DNA from: Robiginitalea sp. SC105
Lineage (GTDB): Bacteria; Bacteroidota; Bacteroidia; Flavobacteriales; Flavobacteriaceae
DNA length: 64,000 bases
Direction: 5' to 3'
Assembly: GCF_014243345.1 (NCBI RefSeq)
Contig: NZ_JACLZF010000002.1
Coordinates: 806,001-870,000, forward strand
Under the pieces are notes generated by a model. It did no database searches, had not been told where the DNA came from, and worked only from the letters and a program-made list of their open reading frames with translations. Positions 36,920-45,602 of this stretch are shown piece after piece; the stretch's first letter is position 1; each line of letters begins with the position of its first letter. The translations under genes and the position numbers were made by a program.

Positions 36920-37858
36920 TCAGTTGTCTTCCACGGCATAGATACCGCGTCGGTTGATGGGGCCGGCATGCAGGTCATAGGGGATGCCAAATCCGTCATA
37001 GGCCTTGCCAAGGGCCGTTGATACCGCTGCTGCCGCGTCGGCACCCCGGGTAAGCGCGAAAACGGACGGGCCGGATCCCGATATGCCGAAACCCAGGGCG
37101 CCGGCGGCAAGGGCTGCCTCCCGCATCTGCCCGAACCCGGGGATCAGCAGGGACCGGATCGGTTCGATGATGCAATCCTCCAGCGACCGGCTGATCAGGC
37201 CAAAATCTTCCGTGAACAGGCCGGTAATCAGGCCGCCCACATTCCCCCATTGCCGGATCCCTTTGCTCAGCGGGATGGATGTGCGGAGCACTTTGCGGGC
37301 GTCCGATGTTTTCAGTTCAATCTGTGGGTGCAGGATACAGGCGTGGAGGGACTCCGGGCAGTGGACCCGGGCTATATCCAGCGGATCGTAGCTGCGCACC
37401 AGGGTAATCCCCCCGTACAGGGCCGGTGCCACGTTGTCTGCATGTGCCGCCCCGCTTGCCAGGGCTTCGCCTTTCATGGCGAAAGCCACCAGTTCCGGGA
37501 GGCCGAAGGGTTCATCCAGCAACCGGTTGAGGGCCCAGACGGCTCCTGCAGAGCTCGCGGCGCTGCTGCCAATGCCGCTGCCCGGGGCAATCCGTTTTTC
37601 GATGGCGATGCGCACGCCCCCGCCATAATCCGGCAGGGCTTCCAATAATGCGGTTGCTGCGATACCTGCCACATTGCGGTCGGGGTCCAGGGGCAGGTCT
37701 GCCCCCTGAATGGAGGAAATCACGACCCCGGGCTCTGTTGTGAGTTCCAAATGCATGGTGTCCCCGATCCCGTCCAGGGCCAGCCCGAGGACGTCGAACC
37801 CACAGGAAAGGTTGGCGATGGTAGCCGGGGAGAATACGGAGAGTTGTTTGCTTTTCAT
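36920..37858 (-). CDS. thrB: Homoserine kinase
   Basis: A 312-residue GHMP-family kinase that phosphorylates homoserine with ATP. The N-terminus VFSPATIANLSCGFDVLGLAL is diagnostic. The ATP-binding GHMP motif is PGSGIGSSAASSAGAVWALNRLL. The C-terminal GFGISGSGPSVFALT is motif 3. It sits between thrA (18 bases upstream) and thrC (22 bases downstream), giving the classical thrABC order of one operon. Confidence 0.96.
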   Translation of the reverse strand: MKSKQLSVFSPATIANLSCGFDVLGLALDGIGDTMHLELTTEPGVVISSIQGADLPLDPDRNVAGIAATALLEALPDYGGGVRIAIEKRIAPGSGIGSSAASSAGAVWALNRLLDEPFGLPELVAFAMKGEALASGAAHADNVAPALYGGITLVRSYDPLDIARVHCPESLHACILHPQIELKTSDARKVLRTSIPLSKGIRQWGNVGGLITGLFTEDFGLISRSLEDCIIEPIRSLLIPGFGQMREAALAAGALGFGISGSGPSVFALTRGADAAAAVSTALGKAYDGFGIPYDLHAGPINRRGIYAVEDN

Positions 37859-37876
37859 GCGAGGTTGCCGGGGGCG

Positions 37877-40315
37877 TTAGAAGTTACCAATTCTGATGAT
37901 GTCCGCAAACAGCCCGGAGGCCGTAACCTCTGCGCCTGCACCGGCCCCTTTGATGATCAGCGGCTGTTCGCTGTAGCGGTCGGTGTAGAACAGGACGATG
38001 TTATCGCTGCCGCTGAGGTTGTAAAAGTCATGTCCTTCAGGGATTTCTTCGAGGCCCACAGAAGCCTTTCCGTCATCCAGGTTTGCCACGTATTTGAGCC
38101 TGCAGTTTTTGGCGGCGGCCTGCTGGTAGCGTTTCCGGAAATGGGCCTCTTCCTGCTCCAGTACGTGGTAAAAGTCCTCCACGCTCCCCGCTTCCAGGGC
38201 ACCGGCGGGCAGGAAGGAGGCGTTTTCGATGGCCTCCATGTCCAGGGGATAGCCGCTTTCACGTGCCAGGATGAGGATTTTGCGCATGACGTCCACACCG
38301 CTCAGGTCGATTCGCGGATCCGGCTCCGTATACCCTTCTTCACCCGCCACCCGCACCGTATCGGCAAAGGAACCCTCCCCCTTATAGGTGTTGAAAACAA
38401 AATTCAGGCTGCCGGAGAGAACGGCGCGGATCCGCCGGACCCGGTCCCCGGACAGGATGAGGTTCTTGAGCGTGTCGATTACAGGCAGGCCGGCGCCCAC
38501 ATTCGTTTCGAACAGGAAGGGAGCGTTGTAGGTCCGGGCCAGTTGCTTGAGCTCGGTGTACACCTCAATCCCCGAGGAACAGGCAATCTTGTTGCAGGTT
38601 ACCACGGAGATGCTGTTTTTCAAATAGTCGGCATACCTACTGGAAACGGTTTCACTGGCTGTATTGTCTATGAATATGGCATTGCGAAGGTTGAGTTCCC
38701 GGACCCGTGCGAAGAACCCGTCCAGGTCAGCCGGTTCCCCGTTTTCAAGGGCCGGGGCCCAGTCCGCCACAGGCAAACCCCCGGCATCAAAAACCATCTT
38801 CCGGGAATTGGATATGCCCACCACCCGGATATTGAGCCGCAGTTCCTTTTTCAATACGCGCTGCTGGTTGGCGATCTGTGCGAGCAGGCGGGAACCCACG
38901 TTGCCCACCCCCATGACAAACAGGTTCAATTGCTTTACCTGTTCCTCAAAAAATGCCTCGTGGAGTGTGTTCAGGGCCTTTTTTACGTCTTCCGCCCGGA
39001 TGACCGCCGAGATATTCCGCTCGGAGGCCCCCTGGGCAATAGCGCGGATATTTACGTTGTTGCGGCCCAGGGCGCTGAACATCTTCCCGCTGAGTCCCTG
39101 GTGCTGTTTCATCTGGTCGCCGACCAGTGCGATAATGGCCAGCCCGTCTTCCGACTGGGCGGGTTTAATGAGCTGCCTTTCGATTTCATAGGCAAACGTC
39201 TGGTTGACTGCATCGAGGGCGCGCGGCAGGTGGACGCTGGCAATCCCGACACAAATGGAATGTTCCGAGGAGGCCTGGGTAATAAATATAATACTGATGC
39301 CCGCATCGGAAAGCGTTTCAAAAAACCGTTTGCTGATACCGGGAATGCCGATCATGCCGGGACCCTCCAGGGAGACCAGCGCAATGTCGGGCACATGGCT
39401 GATACCCCGTACGGTCCGTCCCTGCGTATTCCCGCCCGCGTGGATCAGCGTCCCTTCGGTTTCGGGCTCAAAGGTGTTCTTTATCCGGATCGGGATCCCG
39501 GCCTCCAGCGCCGGCTGTATGGTCGGCGGGTAGAGGACCTTGGCCCCGAAATGTGACAGTTCCATGGCTTCCTCATAGGAAATCAGTGGAATGGGCCTGG
39601 CCTGCCGGACCAGACGCGGGTTGGCGGTGTACATGCCGCTGACGTCGGTCCAGATCTGGAGTTCCCCCGCATCCAGGGCTGCCGCGATGATGGCAGCGGA
39701 GTAATCCGACCCCCCGCGTCCCAGGGTCGTGGTATCCCCGTTTTCGGTTGCGCCTACAAAGCCGGGTAGTACGCTGATACCGGAATTGCCCAATAAGGCT
39801 TTGCGGATCCGGGCCCGGCTGGCAGCCATGCGCACATGGGCATTGCCAAAGGCCCCATCGGTGACGATGAGTTCCCGGCTGTCCCGGAATACGGCGACCA
39901 GCCCCTGGCTTTCATAGTATGCGGCAATCAGGAAAGAAGAGAGCAATTCCCCGTAACTCACGATCTTGTCGAGCAGTTTGGGGGTGGTCTCCCCGATGAG
40001 GAAGGCCCCTTCGAGCAGGGTTTCCAGGGTGTTCAGGTCCGTTTTTATCCGCCCGATCACTCCCGCCTGACGGGCCGGGGGGATCAATTCGCGAATGGCA
40101 TCCAGATGCCTTTTCTCCACGGATTCCAGGCCTTGCTGGTAGTCTGTTTGCTGGGCAGCGGCCTGGGCGGCGGTGCGCAGCAACAAGTCGGTTACTCCCC
40201 CCAGGGCGGATACCACCACGGCCACCGGGCCCCCTTCCGCGGAGACGATTTTTCGGGTTTCGACAATGGCCTGGGCATTTGCTACGGAGCTGCCGCCAAA
40301 TTTCAGGACTTTCAT
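37877..40315 (-). CDS. thrA: Bifunctional aspartate kinase / homoserine dehydrogenase I
   Basis: An 812-residue fusion enzyme carrying the first and third steps from aspartate to homoserine. The kinase half begins MKVLKFGGSSVANAQAI and contains GRGGSDYSAAIIAAAL. The regulatory middle (about 310-460) holds ACT-like segments (ALVSLEGPGMIGIPGIS, GLAIIALVGDQMKQHQGLSGKMFSALGRNNVNIRAIAQGASE), which in relatives bind threonine for feedback control. The dehydrogenase half starts near VMGVGNVGSRLLAQIA (NAD(P)-binding) and has CNKIACSS, FETNVGAGLPVIDTL and GSLNFVFNTYKGEGSF. It heads the thrABC operon; a possible leader peptide and a promoter lie upstream. Confidence 0.96.
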   Translation of the reverse strand: MKVLKFGGSSVANAQAIVETRKIVSAEGGPVAVVVSALGGVTDLLLRTAAQAAAQQTDYQQGLESVEKRHLDAIRELIPPARQAGVIGRIKTDLNTLETLLEGAFLIGETTPKLLDKIVSYGELLSSFLIAAYYESQGLVAVFRDSRELIVTDGAFGNAHVRMAASRARIRKALLGNSGISVLPGFVGATENGDTTTLGRGGSDYSAAIIAAALDAGELQIWTDVSGMYTANPRLVRQARPIPLISYEEAMELSHFGAKVLYPPTIQPALEAGIPIRIKNTFEPETEGTLIHAGGNTQGRTVRGISHVPDIALVSLEGPGMIGIPGISKRFFETLSDAGISIIFITQASSEHSICVGIASVHLPRALDAVNQTFAYEIERQLIKPAQSEDGLAIIALVGDQMKQHQGLSGKMFSALGRNNVNIRAIAQGASERNISAVIRAEDVKKALNTLHEAFFEEQVKQLNLFVMGVGNVGSRLLAQIANQQRVLKKELRLNIRVVGISNSRKMVFDAGGLPVADWAPALENGEPADLDGFFARVRELNLRNAIFIDNTASETVSSRYADYLKNSISVVTCNKIACSSGIEVYTELKQLARTYNAPFLFETNVGAGLPVIDTLKNLILSGDRVRRIRAVLSGSLNFVFNTYKGEGSFADTVRVAGEEGYTEPDPRIDLSGVDVMRKILILARESGYPLDMEAIENASFLPAGALEAGSVEDFYHVLEQEEAHFRKRYQQAAAKNCRLKYVANLDDGKASVGLEEIPEGHDFYNLSGSDNIVLFYTDRYSEQPLIIKGAGAGAEVTASGLFADIIRIGNF

Positions 40316-40380
40316 AAAGCGTTACTTAGGGAGTTGAGAACTGGTTGCAATACAGGTTGGGCCGGAGGGAATACAGGATC

Positions 40381-40443
40381 TTACCCCCAGGGGGTGGTGG
40401 TACCGGGGTGGAAGGAGGTGCTACCGGCTAATGCTGCTTGCAT
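40381..40443 (-). CDS. Possible threonine-operon leader peptide
   Basis: A 20-codon frame starting about 19 bases after the predicted transcription start and ending 65 bases before thrA. It reads MQAALAGSTSF, then HPGTTTPWG, with three consecutive threonine codons (ACC ACC ACC) plus an earlier one, as expected of an attenuator peptide. Against it: no clear hairpin plus T-run lies between it and thrA, and the ACC run sits in a GC-rich stretch where GGT/ACC triplets could arise by chance. Confidence 0.4.
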   Translation of the reverse strand: MQAALAGSTSFHPGTTTPWG

Positions 40444-40468
40444 GGCGAATTCGTTTCGTTACTCCTGT

Positions 40469-40498
40469 CAAAAGTAGCACATTTCAATATCCGGGCAA
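40469..40498 (-). promoter_or_regulatory. thrABC promoter (-33 and -7)
   Basis: On the minus strand: TTG (40498-40496), a 19-base spacer, then TACTTTTG (40476-40469), an exact Bacteroidota consensus. The predicted start near 40462 gives a leader of about 147 bases before thrA. Confidence 0.72.
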
Positions 40499-40534
40499 GG
40501 AAATGCCCGATTTTTACAAAGTCCGCACCGATTG

Positions 40535-40566
40535 TTGTGTTTTCCTCCGGATAGCTGCTACTTTTG
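40535..40566 (+). promoter_or_regulatory. nnrD promoter (-33 and -7)
   Basis: TTG (40535-40537), a 21-base spacer, then TACTTTTG (40559-40566). It is divergent from the thrA promoter, the two -7 boxes being about 80 bases apart and sharing the same octamer. Confidence 0.65.
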
Positions 40567-40628
40567 TAGGGATAACCGCAAATCGTTCAACGGGGATCCC
40601 GGTCATCCCCTGCAAAAAAGGACCCGCC

Positions 40629-42173
40629 ATGAAGATATTGAACAAGGACCAGAGCTACCAGGCAGACCAGCAAACACTGGCTGCCCAGGATATCAGCAGT
40701 ACCGAGCTGATGGAGCGGGCTGCGGTCTCCATCTTCAACTGGCTGCACAACCGGTTGCAGGGCGCCCCGGTGCAGATCGCCATCTTCTGCGGCACCGGGA
40801 ACAACGGGGGGGACGGCCTGGCCCTGGCCCGCCACCTGGCCGAGCACGGCTACCACCTGCGCGTTTACCTCGTGAACTACAGCAAAAAACGCTCCGAAGA
40901 TTTCCTGGTCAACCTCGAAAGGCTCAAACAGCGCAAGGTCTGGCCCGAGTCCCTGGATGAAAGTTCCGCCCTGCCGGACGTAAGCGAGGCCGATATCCTG
41001 GTGGATGCGATCTTCGGCATCGGGCTGAGCCGGCCCCCGGCCCCCTGGGTTCGGGAACTGATTGCCCACCTCAACGGGTCCGCTGCTTTCCGGCTGGCCA
41101 TTGATTTGCCCTCCGGTTTGCAGATGGATGCCGTTCCCGAATTCCCCGAAGGGGTTTTCCGGGCGGAATTCACCCTGACCATAGGCAGCCCGAAGCTGGT
41201 GCTTTTCCTGCCCCAGACAGGTATCTATTCAGATGATTTTGCCGTCCTGGACATCGGTTTTGACCGGGCATTCATGGCCGGGGTACCTGCCGAATTCGAA
41301 TGGATCGGGAAGGCGGAGGCGCTGTCCCTGTTGCGCCCGAGGGAACGCTTCACCCACAAGGGCAATTTCGGACATGTGTGCATGGTTGGCGGTTCCTACG
41401 GGAAAATAGGTGCAGTTTCCCTATCGGCCAGCGCCTGCCTGCATACCGGTGCGGGGTTGGTCACGGCCTGGGTGCCCCGCTGCGGGTACCTGCCCCTGCA
41501 AACCGGCTTGCCGGAAATCATGGTGCAAACCTGTCGGGAGGAAGAGTGGCTCGACAGCTTCCCCGAACCGGATGCCGGCCGACATTTTGGAGTAGGCATG
41601 GGGATGGGGACCGGCCCGCAGACCCGGGAGGCTTTCCTGGAATGGCTGGGGCGGCTCGGCGGGCCTGTCGTGATCGATGCGGACGGGCTCAACAACCTGG
41701 CCGCGCAACCGGAAGCACTTGCCGGTTTGCCCCCCGGAAGTATCCTAACCCCGCATCCGGGGGAATTGCAACGATTGATCGGGGAGTGGAAGGACGATTT
41801 TGAAAAATTGGCGAAGGCGCGCGACTTTGCGAAAAAACACCAGTGCATCCTGCTGATCAAGGGTGCCTATACGGTGATCCTGGGGGAAGGAAAGGGGTTT
41901 GTCAACAGCAGCGGCAACCCGGGAATGGCTACCGCCGGCAGCGGCGACGTGCTCTGCGGTATGCTTACGGCCCTGATCGCCCAGGGGTATCCCCCATTGG
42001 AGGCGGCGGTTTTTGGCGTGTACCTCCACGGGCGGGCGGGCGACCTGGCGGCTGCATCCAGCGGGCAGGAATCCCTTACGGCCCGGGGTATTATCCGGGC
42101 GATAGGCAGCGCGTTCCTGGACCTTAAATCAGTAAACCCGCCCCCGGAAACCGGGGAAGGGGAGGAGAGCTGA
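40629..42173 (+). CDS. nnrD: Bifunctional NAD(P)H-hydrate epimerase / ADP-dependent NAD(P)H-hydrate dehydratase
   Basis: A 514-residue metabolite-repair enzyme that restores NAD(P)H from its damaged hydrate. The start at 40629 (MKILNKDQSYQADQQTLAAQ) is the family N-terminus; the frame is open further upstream across the promoter, without protein-like text. The epimerase half (about 1-215) has SSTELMERAA, FCGTGNNGGDGLALARHLAEHG and DAIFGIGLSRPP. The kinase-like dehydratase half (about 235-505) has HKGNFGHVCMVGGSYGKIGA, VIDADGLNNL, ILTPHPGELQRL and the catalytic-type GSGDVLCGMLTALIAQG. It converges on the next gene with only 11 bases between the stops. Confidence 0.94.
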   Translation: MKILNKDQSYQADQQTLAAQDISSTELMERAAVSIFNWLHNRLQGAPVQIAIFCGTGNNGGDGLALARHLAEHGYHLRVYLVNYSKKRSEDFLVNLERLKQRKVWPESLDESSALPDVSEADILVDAIFGIGLSRPPAPWVRELIAHLNGSAAFRLAIDLPSGLQMDAVPEFPEGVFRAEFTLTIGSPKLVLFLPQTGIYSDDFAVLDIGFDRAFMAGVPAEFEWIGKAEALSLLRPRERFTHKGNFGHVCMVGGSYGKIGAVSLSASACLHTGAGLVTAWVPRCGYLPLQTGLPEIMVQTCREEEWLDSFPEPDAGRHFGVGMGMGTGPQTREAFLEWLGRLGGPVVIDADGLNNLAAQPEALAGLPPGSILTPHPGELQRLIGEWKDDFEKLAKARDFAKKHQCILLIKGAYTVILGEGKGFVNSSGNPGMATAGSGDVLCGMLTALIAQGYPPLEAAVFGVYLHGRAGDLAAASSGQESLTARGIIRAIGSAFLDLKSVNPPPETGEGEES

Positions 42174-42184
42174 ATTCCGCAGGT

Positions 42185-42598
42185 TCAGGCAGCCTTTACC
42201 CTGCGCCGGACCCAATCCAGGGCATTCCGGTATTCAATGTAAAATTTCATGGGTTTTTTGTAGAACATGCGTTCAATATTGAAATTGTGCATGTCCACTT
42301 CCCGTGAGGATACGATCGCATACGCCTTCAGGTTGTCGAGTTCCCGCAGGTAGGTGTACACCACCGGGTCGATAGCGAACGAATGGATGCGATGGCTTAT
42401 AATCCCGAAGGATTTGTCCCGGAAATGGATTTCGGAAATCCCGATAATCTGGTAAACCCGTTCCAGCGTCAGGGTAGCGCCTTCGTCGAAAATCGCCACC
42501 AGGTAGTTCTCGAATACCTGGATTTTCCCGACATCGAGCAGGTATTCCCGCACGATCACGGTCTTCTTGGCCGGTCCTGTATTATTGCCCATATTCAT
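42185..42598 (-). CDS. Conserved hypothetical protein
   Basis: A 137-residue soluble protein that I cannot assign. It has no signal peptide or membrane helix. A beta-rich N-terminal half (VGKIQVFENYLVAIFDEGATLTLERVYQII) is followed by a segment reading HRIHSFAIDPVVYTYLRELDNLKAYAIVSS and a basic C-terminal tail (DWVRRRVKAA). The layout is reminiscent of the small STAS or SpoIIAA-like proteins common in Bacteroidota, but no motif proves it. The codon pattern is the same as in the neighbours, and the stop is close to the convergent nnrD stop, which supports a real gene. Confidence 0.65.
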   Translation of the reverse strand: MNMGNNTGPAKKTVIVREYLLDVGKIQVFENYLVAIFDEGATLTLERVYQIIGISEIHFRDKSFGIISHRIHSFAIDPVVYTYLRELDNLKAYAIVSSREVDMHNFNIERMFYKKPMKFYIEYRNALDWVRRRVKAA

Positions 42599-42735
42599 AT
42601 AGTGTGTCTGAGACGAATGTAGATGACCGGCCAGCCATATTGAAAAATACTAGATGATCGACATAAATATCGTTTAACCGGCAGCCGGCCCGAATTGCTG
42701 TCGATGGTTTCCTACGCAGGTAGCCCATGGGGGAT

Positions 42736-42768
42736 AAAAAAAAGGGTCATCTTTGGATGACCCTTTTT
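42736..42768. terminator. Bidirectional intrinsic terminator
   Basis: Stem AAAGGGTCAT/ATGACCCTTT with loop CTTTGG, with A-run and T-run flanks. It lies 20 bases beyond the clpC stop and ends clpC transcription on the minus strand. Confidence 0.88.
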
Positions 42769-42788
42769 CAGTATTCTCCTACGTCGGT

Positions 42789-45341
42789 TCAGGCCTCCTT
42801 GGAGGACTTGCTCGGCTTTTTGATGGAGATGGTCAGTTTGTCATTTTCCTCGTCCAGGTCCATGGTGATATTGTCCCCCTCGTTGAGTTTGGAGTTGACA
42901 ATCTCCTCGGCCAGGGCATCCTCAATATATTTCTGGATGGCCCTTTTCAGGGGGCGTGCCCCGTACTTTTTGTCAAAGCCTTTCTCCGCGATGTAATCGC
43001 GGGCCTTGTCGGTGAGGATCAGGTTGTAACCGATATCCGCAATGCGGTCGTACAGTTTCTTGAGTTCGATTTCGATGATCTGGTGGATATGCTCCCGCTC
43101 CAGGGGGTTGAATACGATCACGTCGTCGATCCGGTTCAGGAATTCCGGGGCAAATGCCTTTTTCAGCGCATTTTCGATCACGCTCTTGTGGTGCGTATCG
43201 GCCTGGGACTTTTTAGCCGCAGTGCCAAACCCAACACCCTGTCCAAAATCCTTCAGCTGCCGGGCCCCGATGTTCGAGGTCATGATGATGATCGTGTTCC
43301 GGAAGTCGATCTTGCGGCCCAGGCTGTCGGTCAGGAACCCGTCGTCCAGGACCTGCAGCAGCATATTGAATACATCCGGGTGCGCTTTTTCCACCTCGTC
43401 CAGCAGGATGACGGAATAGGGCTTGCGGCGCACCTTCTCGGTGAGCTGCCCGCCTTCTTCATAGCCGACGTACCCGGGAGGGGCACCTACCAGCCTGGAG
43501 ATGGCAAATTTTTCCATGTACTCGCTCATGTCGATCCGCACCAGGGCATCCTCTGAGTCGAAGAGTTCCTTGGCCAGGACCTTGGCGAGCTGGGTTTTAC
43601 CGACCCCGGTCTGCCCCAGGAAGATAAAGCTTCCGATGGGTTTGTCGGGATCCTTGAGCCCTGCACGGTTCCGCTGGATGGCCTTGGCTACCTTGGCTAC
43701 CGCCTCGTCCTGCCCGATCACGCTGTTTTTGATCAGTTGCGGGAGTTCGGCCAGTTTGTTGCTTTCGGTCTGGGCAATTTTGTTGACGGGGATGCCGCTC
43801 ATCATGGAAACCACGTCAGCGACGTTGTCCTCCGATACGGTTTCCCGGTGCATCTTGCTGTCTTCCTCCCATTTTTCCTGGGCGGTGGACAGTTCTTTTT
43901 CCAGTCGCTTCTCGTCGTCCCGCAGTTTGGCAGCTTCCTCATAGCGCTGTTTTTTGACCACGCTGTTCTTGAGTTCCCGCACTTCTTCGAGCTGTTTTTC
44001 CAGCTCAAGGATTTGTTTGGGAACGTCCATATTGATGATGTGTACCCGCGACCCGGCCTCGTCCAGGGCATCGATGGCCTTGTCCGGAAGGAAACGGTCG
44101 GTCATATAGCGGTTGGTAAGCTTCACGCAGGCTACCAGGGCTTCTTCGGTATAATTTACGTTGTGGTGGTCTTCGTATTTGCCGCGGATATTCCGGAGGA
44201 TTTCGATGGTTTCCTCCACGGTGGTGGGCTCGACCATCACCTTCTGGAAGCGGCGCTCCAGGGCCCCGTCCTTCTCGATATACTGCCGGTACTCGTCCAG
44301 GGTGGTAGCCCCGATACACTGGATTTCACCACGTGCCAGGGCCGGTTTGAACATGTTGGAGGCATCCAGGCTTCCCGTGGCGCCGCCGGCGCCTACAATG
44401 GTGTGGATTTCGTCAATGAACAGGATAACGTCGTCGTTTTTCTCGAGTTCGTTCATCACGGCCTTCATCCGCTCCTCGAACTGCCCGCGGTATTTGGTCC
44501 CGGCAACCAGGGAGGCCAGGTCCAGGGTCACCACGCGCTTATTGTAGAGGATGCGGGAAACCTTCTTGTTGATGATCCGCAGGGCGAGGCCTTCGGCGAT
44601 GGCGCTCTTGCCCACCCCGGGTTCCCCGATCAGCAGCGGGTTGTTCTTTTTACGGCGGCTCAGGATCTGGGAGACCCGCTCGATTTCCTTCTCCCGGCCC
44701 ACTACGGGGTCGAGTTTGTTTTCCTCGGCCAGGCGGGTGAGGTCGCGGCCAAAGTTATCCAGCACGGGGGTTTTGGATTTTTTATTGCCCTTCTGGGCAG
44801 CGCCCCCTGAAAAAGTGCCTTCCTTGCTTTCGCCCGTGTCGTCCGAATCGCTCGGGAAGGATTCCGAAGTCGGGCTGTCCGTATAGTCGTCGTCGCTGGT
44901 AATCATGCTTTTGAATTGCTCCTTGACCCCGTCGTAGTCCACCTTCAGCTTGTGCAGCAGTTTGGTGGTCGGGTCGTTCTCGTTCCTGAGGATACACAGC
45001 AGCAAATGCGCCGTGTTGATGGACGAACTCTGGAAAAGCTTGGCCTCCAGGAAGGTCGTCTTCAGGGCGCGTTCTGCCTGCCGGGTCAGGTGCAGGTTCT
45101 TTTTGTCCTTGGGTTGGGAACCCGCGTCCGGGTTTGCCGGGGAGAGGATCTCCACCTTCCTGCGCAGGTGGTCCAGGTCCACGTCCAGCGCATCGAGTAT
45201 GCTGATTGCCTTCCCGTTCCCGTCGCGCAGCAGGCCCAGCATCAGGTGTTCCGTCCCGATGAAGTCGTGCCCCAAGCGCAATGCCTCCTCCTTGCTATAA
45301 GCAATTACATCTTTTACTCGCGGTGAAAAATTATCATCCAT
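42789..45341 (-). CDS. clpC: ATP-dependent Clp protease ATP-binding subunit ClpC
   Basis: An 850-residue Hsp100 unfoldase that feeds proteins to ClpP and acts in protein quality control. The start at 45341 ([25 protein letters not shown]) is preceded by GGAGG at ideal spacing, an unusually strong Shine-Dalgarno for this window. The N-terminal Clp repeats (about 1-150) include [14 protein letters not shown]. The first AAA+ domain has [15 protein letters not shown] and [17 protein letters not shown] coiled UVR-like linker ([25 protein letters not shown]) separates it from the second domain with [19 protein letters not shown] and [16 protein letters not shown]. The UVR-like linker points to ClpC rather than ClpA or ClpB. 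Confidence 0.95.
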   Translation of the reverse strand: MDDNFSPRVKDVIAYSKEEALRLGHDFIGTEHLMLGLLRDGNGKAISILDALDVDLDHLRRKVEILSPANPDAGSQPKDKKNLHLTRQAERALKTTFLEAKLFQSSSINTAHLLLCILRNENDPTTKLLHKLKVDYDGVKEQFKSMITSDDDYTDSPTSESFPSDSDDTGESKEGTFSGGAAQKGNKKSKTPVLDNFGRDLTRLAEENKLDPVVGREKEIERVSQILSRRKKNNPLLIGEPGVGKSAIAEGLALRIINKKVSRILYNKRVVTLDLASLVAGTKYRGQFEERMKAVMNELEKNDDVILFIDEIHTIVGAGGATGSLDASNMFKPALARGEIQCIGATTLDEYRQYIEKDGALERRFQKVMVEPTTVEETIEILRNIRGKYEDHHNVNYTEEALVACVKLTNRYMTDRFLPDKAIDALDEAGSRVHIINMDVPKQILELEKQLEEVRELKNSVVKKQRYEEAAKLRDDEKRLEKELSTAQEKWEEDSKMHRETVSEDNVADVVSMMSGIPVNKIAQTESNKLAELPQLIKNSVIGQDEAVAKVAKAIQRNRAGLKDPDKPIGSFIFLGQTGVGKTQLAKVLAKELFDSEDALVRIDMSEYMEKFAISRLVGAPPGYVGYEEGGQLTEKVRRKPYSVILLDEVEKAHPDVFNMLLQVLDDGFLTDSLGRKIDFRNTIIIMTSNIGARQLKDFGQGVGFGTAAKKSQADTHHKSVIENALKKAFAPEFLNRIDDVIVFNPLEREHIHQIIEIELKKLYDRIADIGYNLILTDKARDYIAEKGFDKKYGARPLKRAIQKYIEDALAEEIVNSKLNEGDNITMDLDEENDKLTISIKKPSKSSKEA

Positions 45342-45450
45342 ATATCCTCCGTATTCAACTTTAAAATTAGTAAAACTTATCATAAGAACGTCAAATACCG
45401 TACCTATATTCGATAAAGCTTCCCTAAATGACGAAAAAAACAAGGAAGTG

Positions 45451-45458
45451 CAAAATTA
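45451..45458 (-). promoter_or_regulatory. Candidate clpC promoter, -7 element
   Basis: Minus-strand TAATTTTG, a full match to TAnnTTTG, 109 bases before the clpC start. The -33 region is T-rich without a clear TTG. The 260-base divergent gap to gyrA otherwise shows only a near match for gyrA (TATATTGG at 45555). Confidence 0.45.
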
Positions 45459-45602
45459 TTAACAGGGATTTTATTAAAAATACACAGGGTGTTTTCTGTT
45501 GATAAAAACTTTAATAAAAGCTGCGCAACCTGCCTCGAAAGGGTCCTTTTTACGTATATTGGCATGATTTTTTAACCACAAAAACACAAGCCCGATTCAG
45601 CT

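Noticed and set aside
37751-39556. 601-codon open frame on the plus strand
   Set aside because: Antisense to thrB and thrA, with no protein family features.
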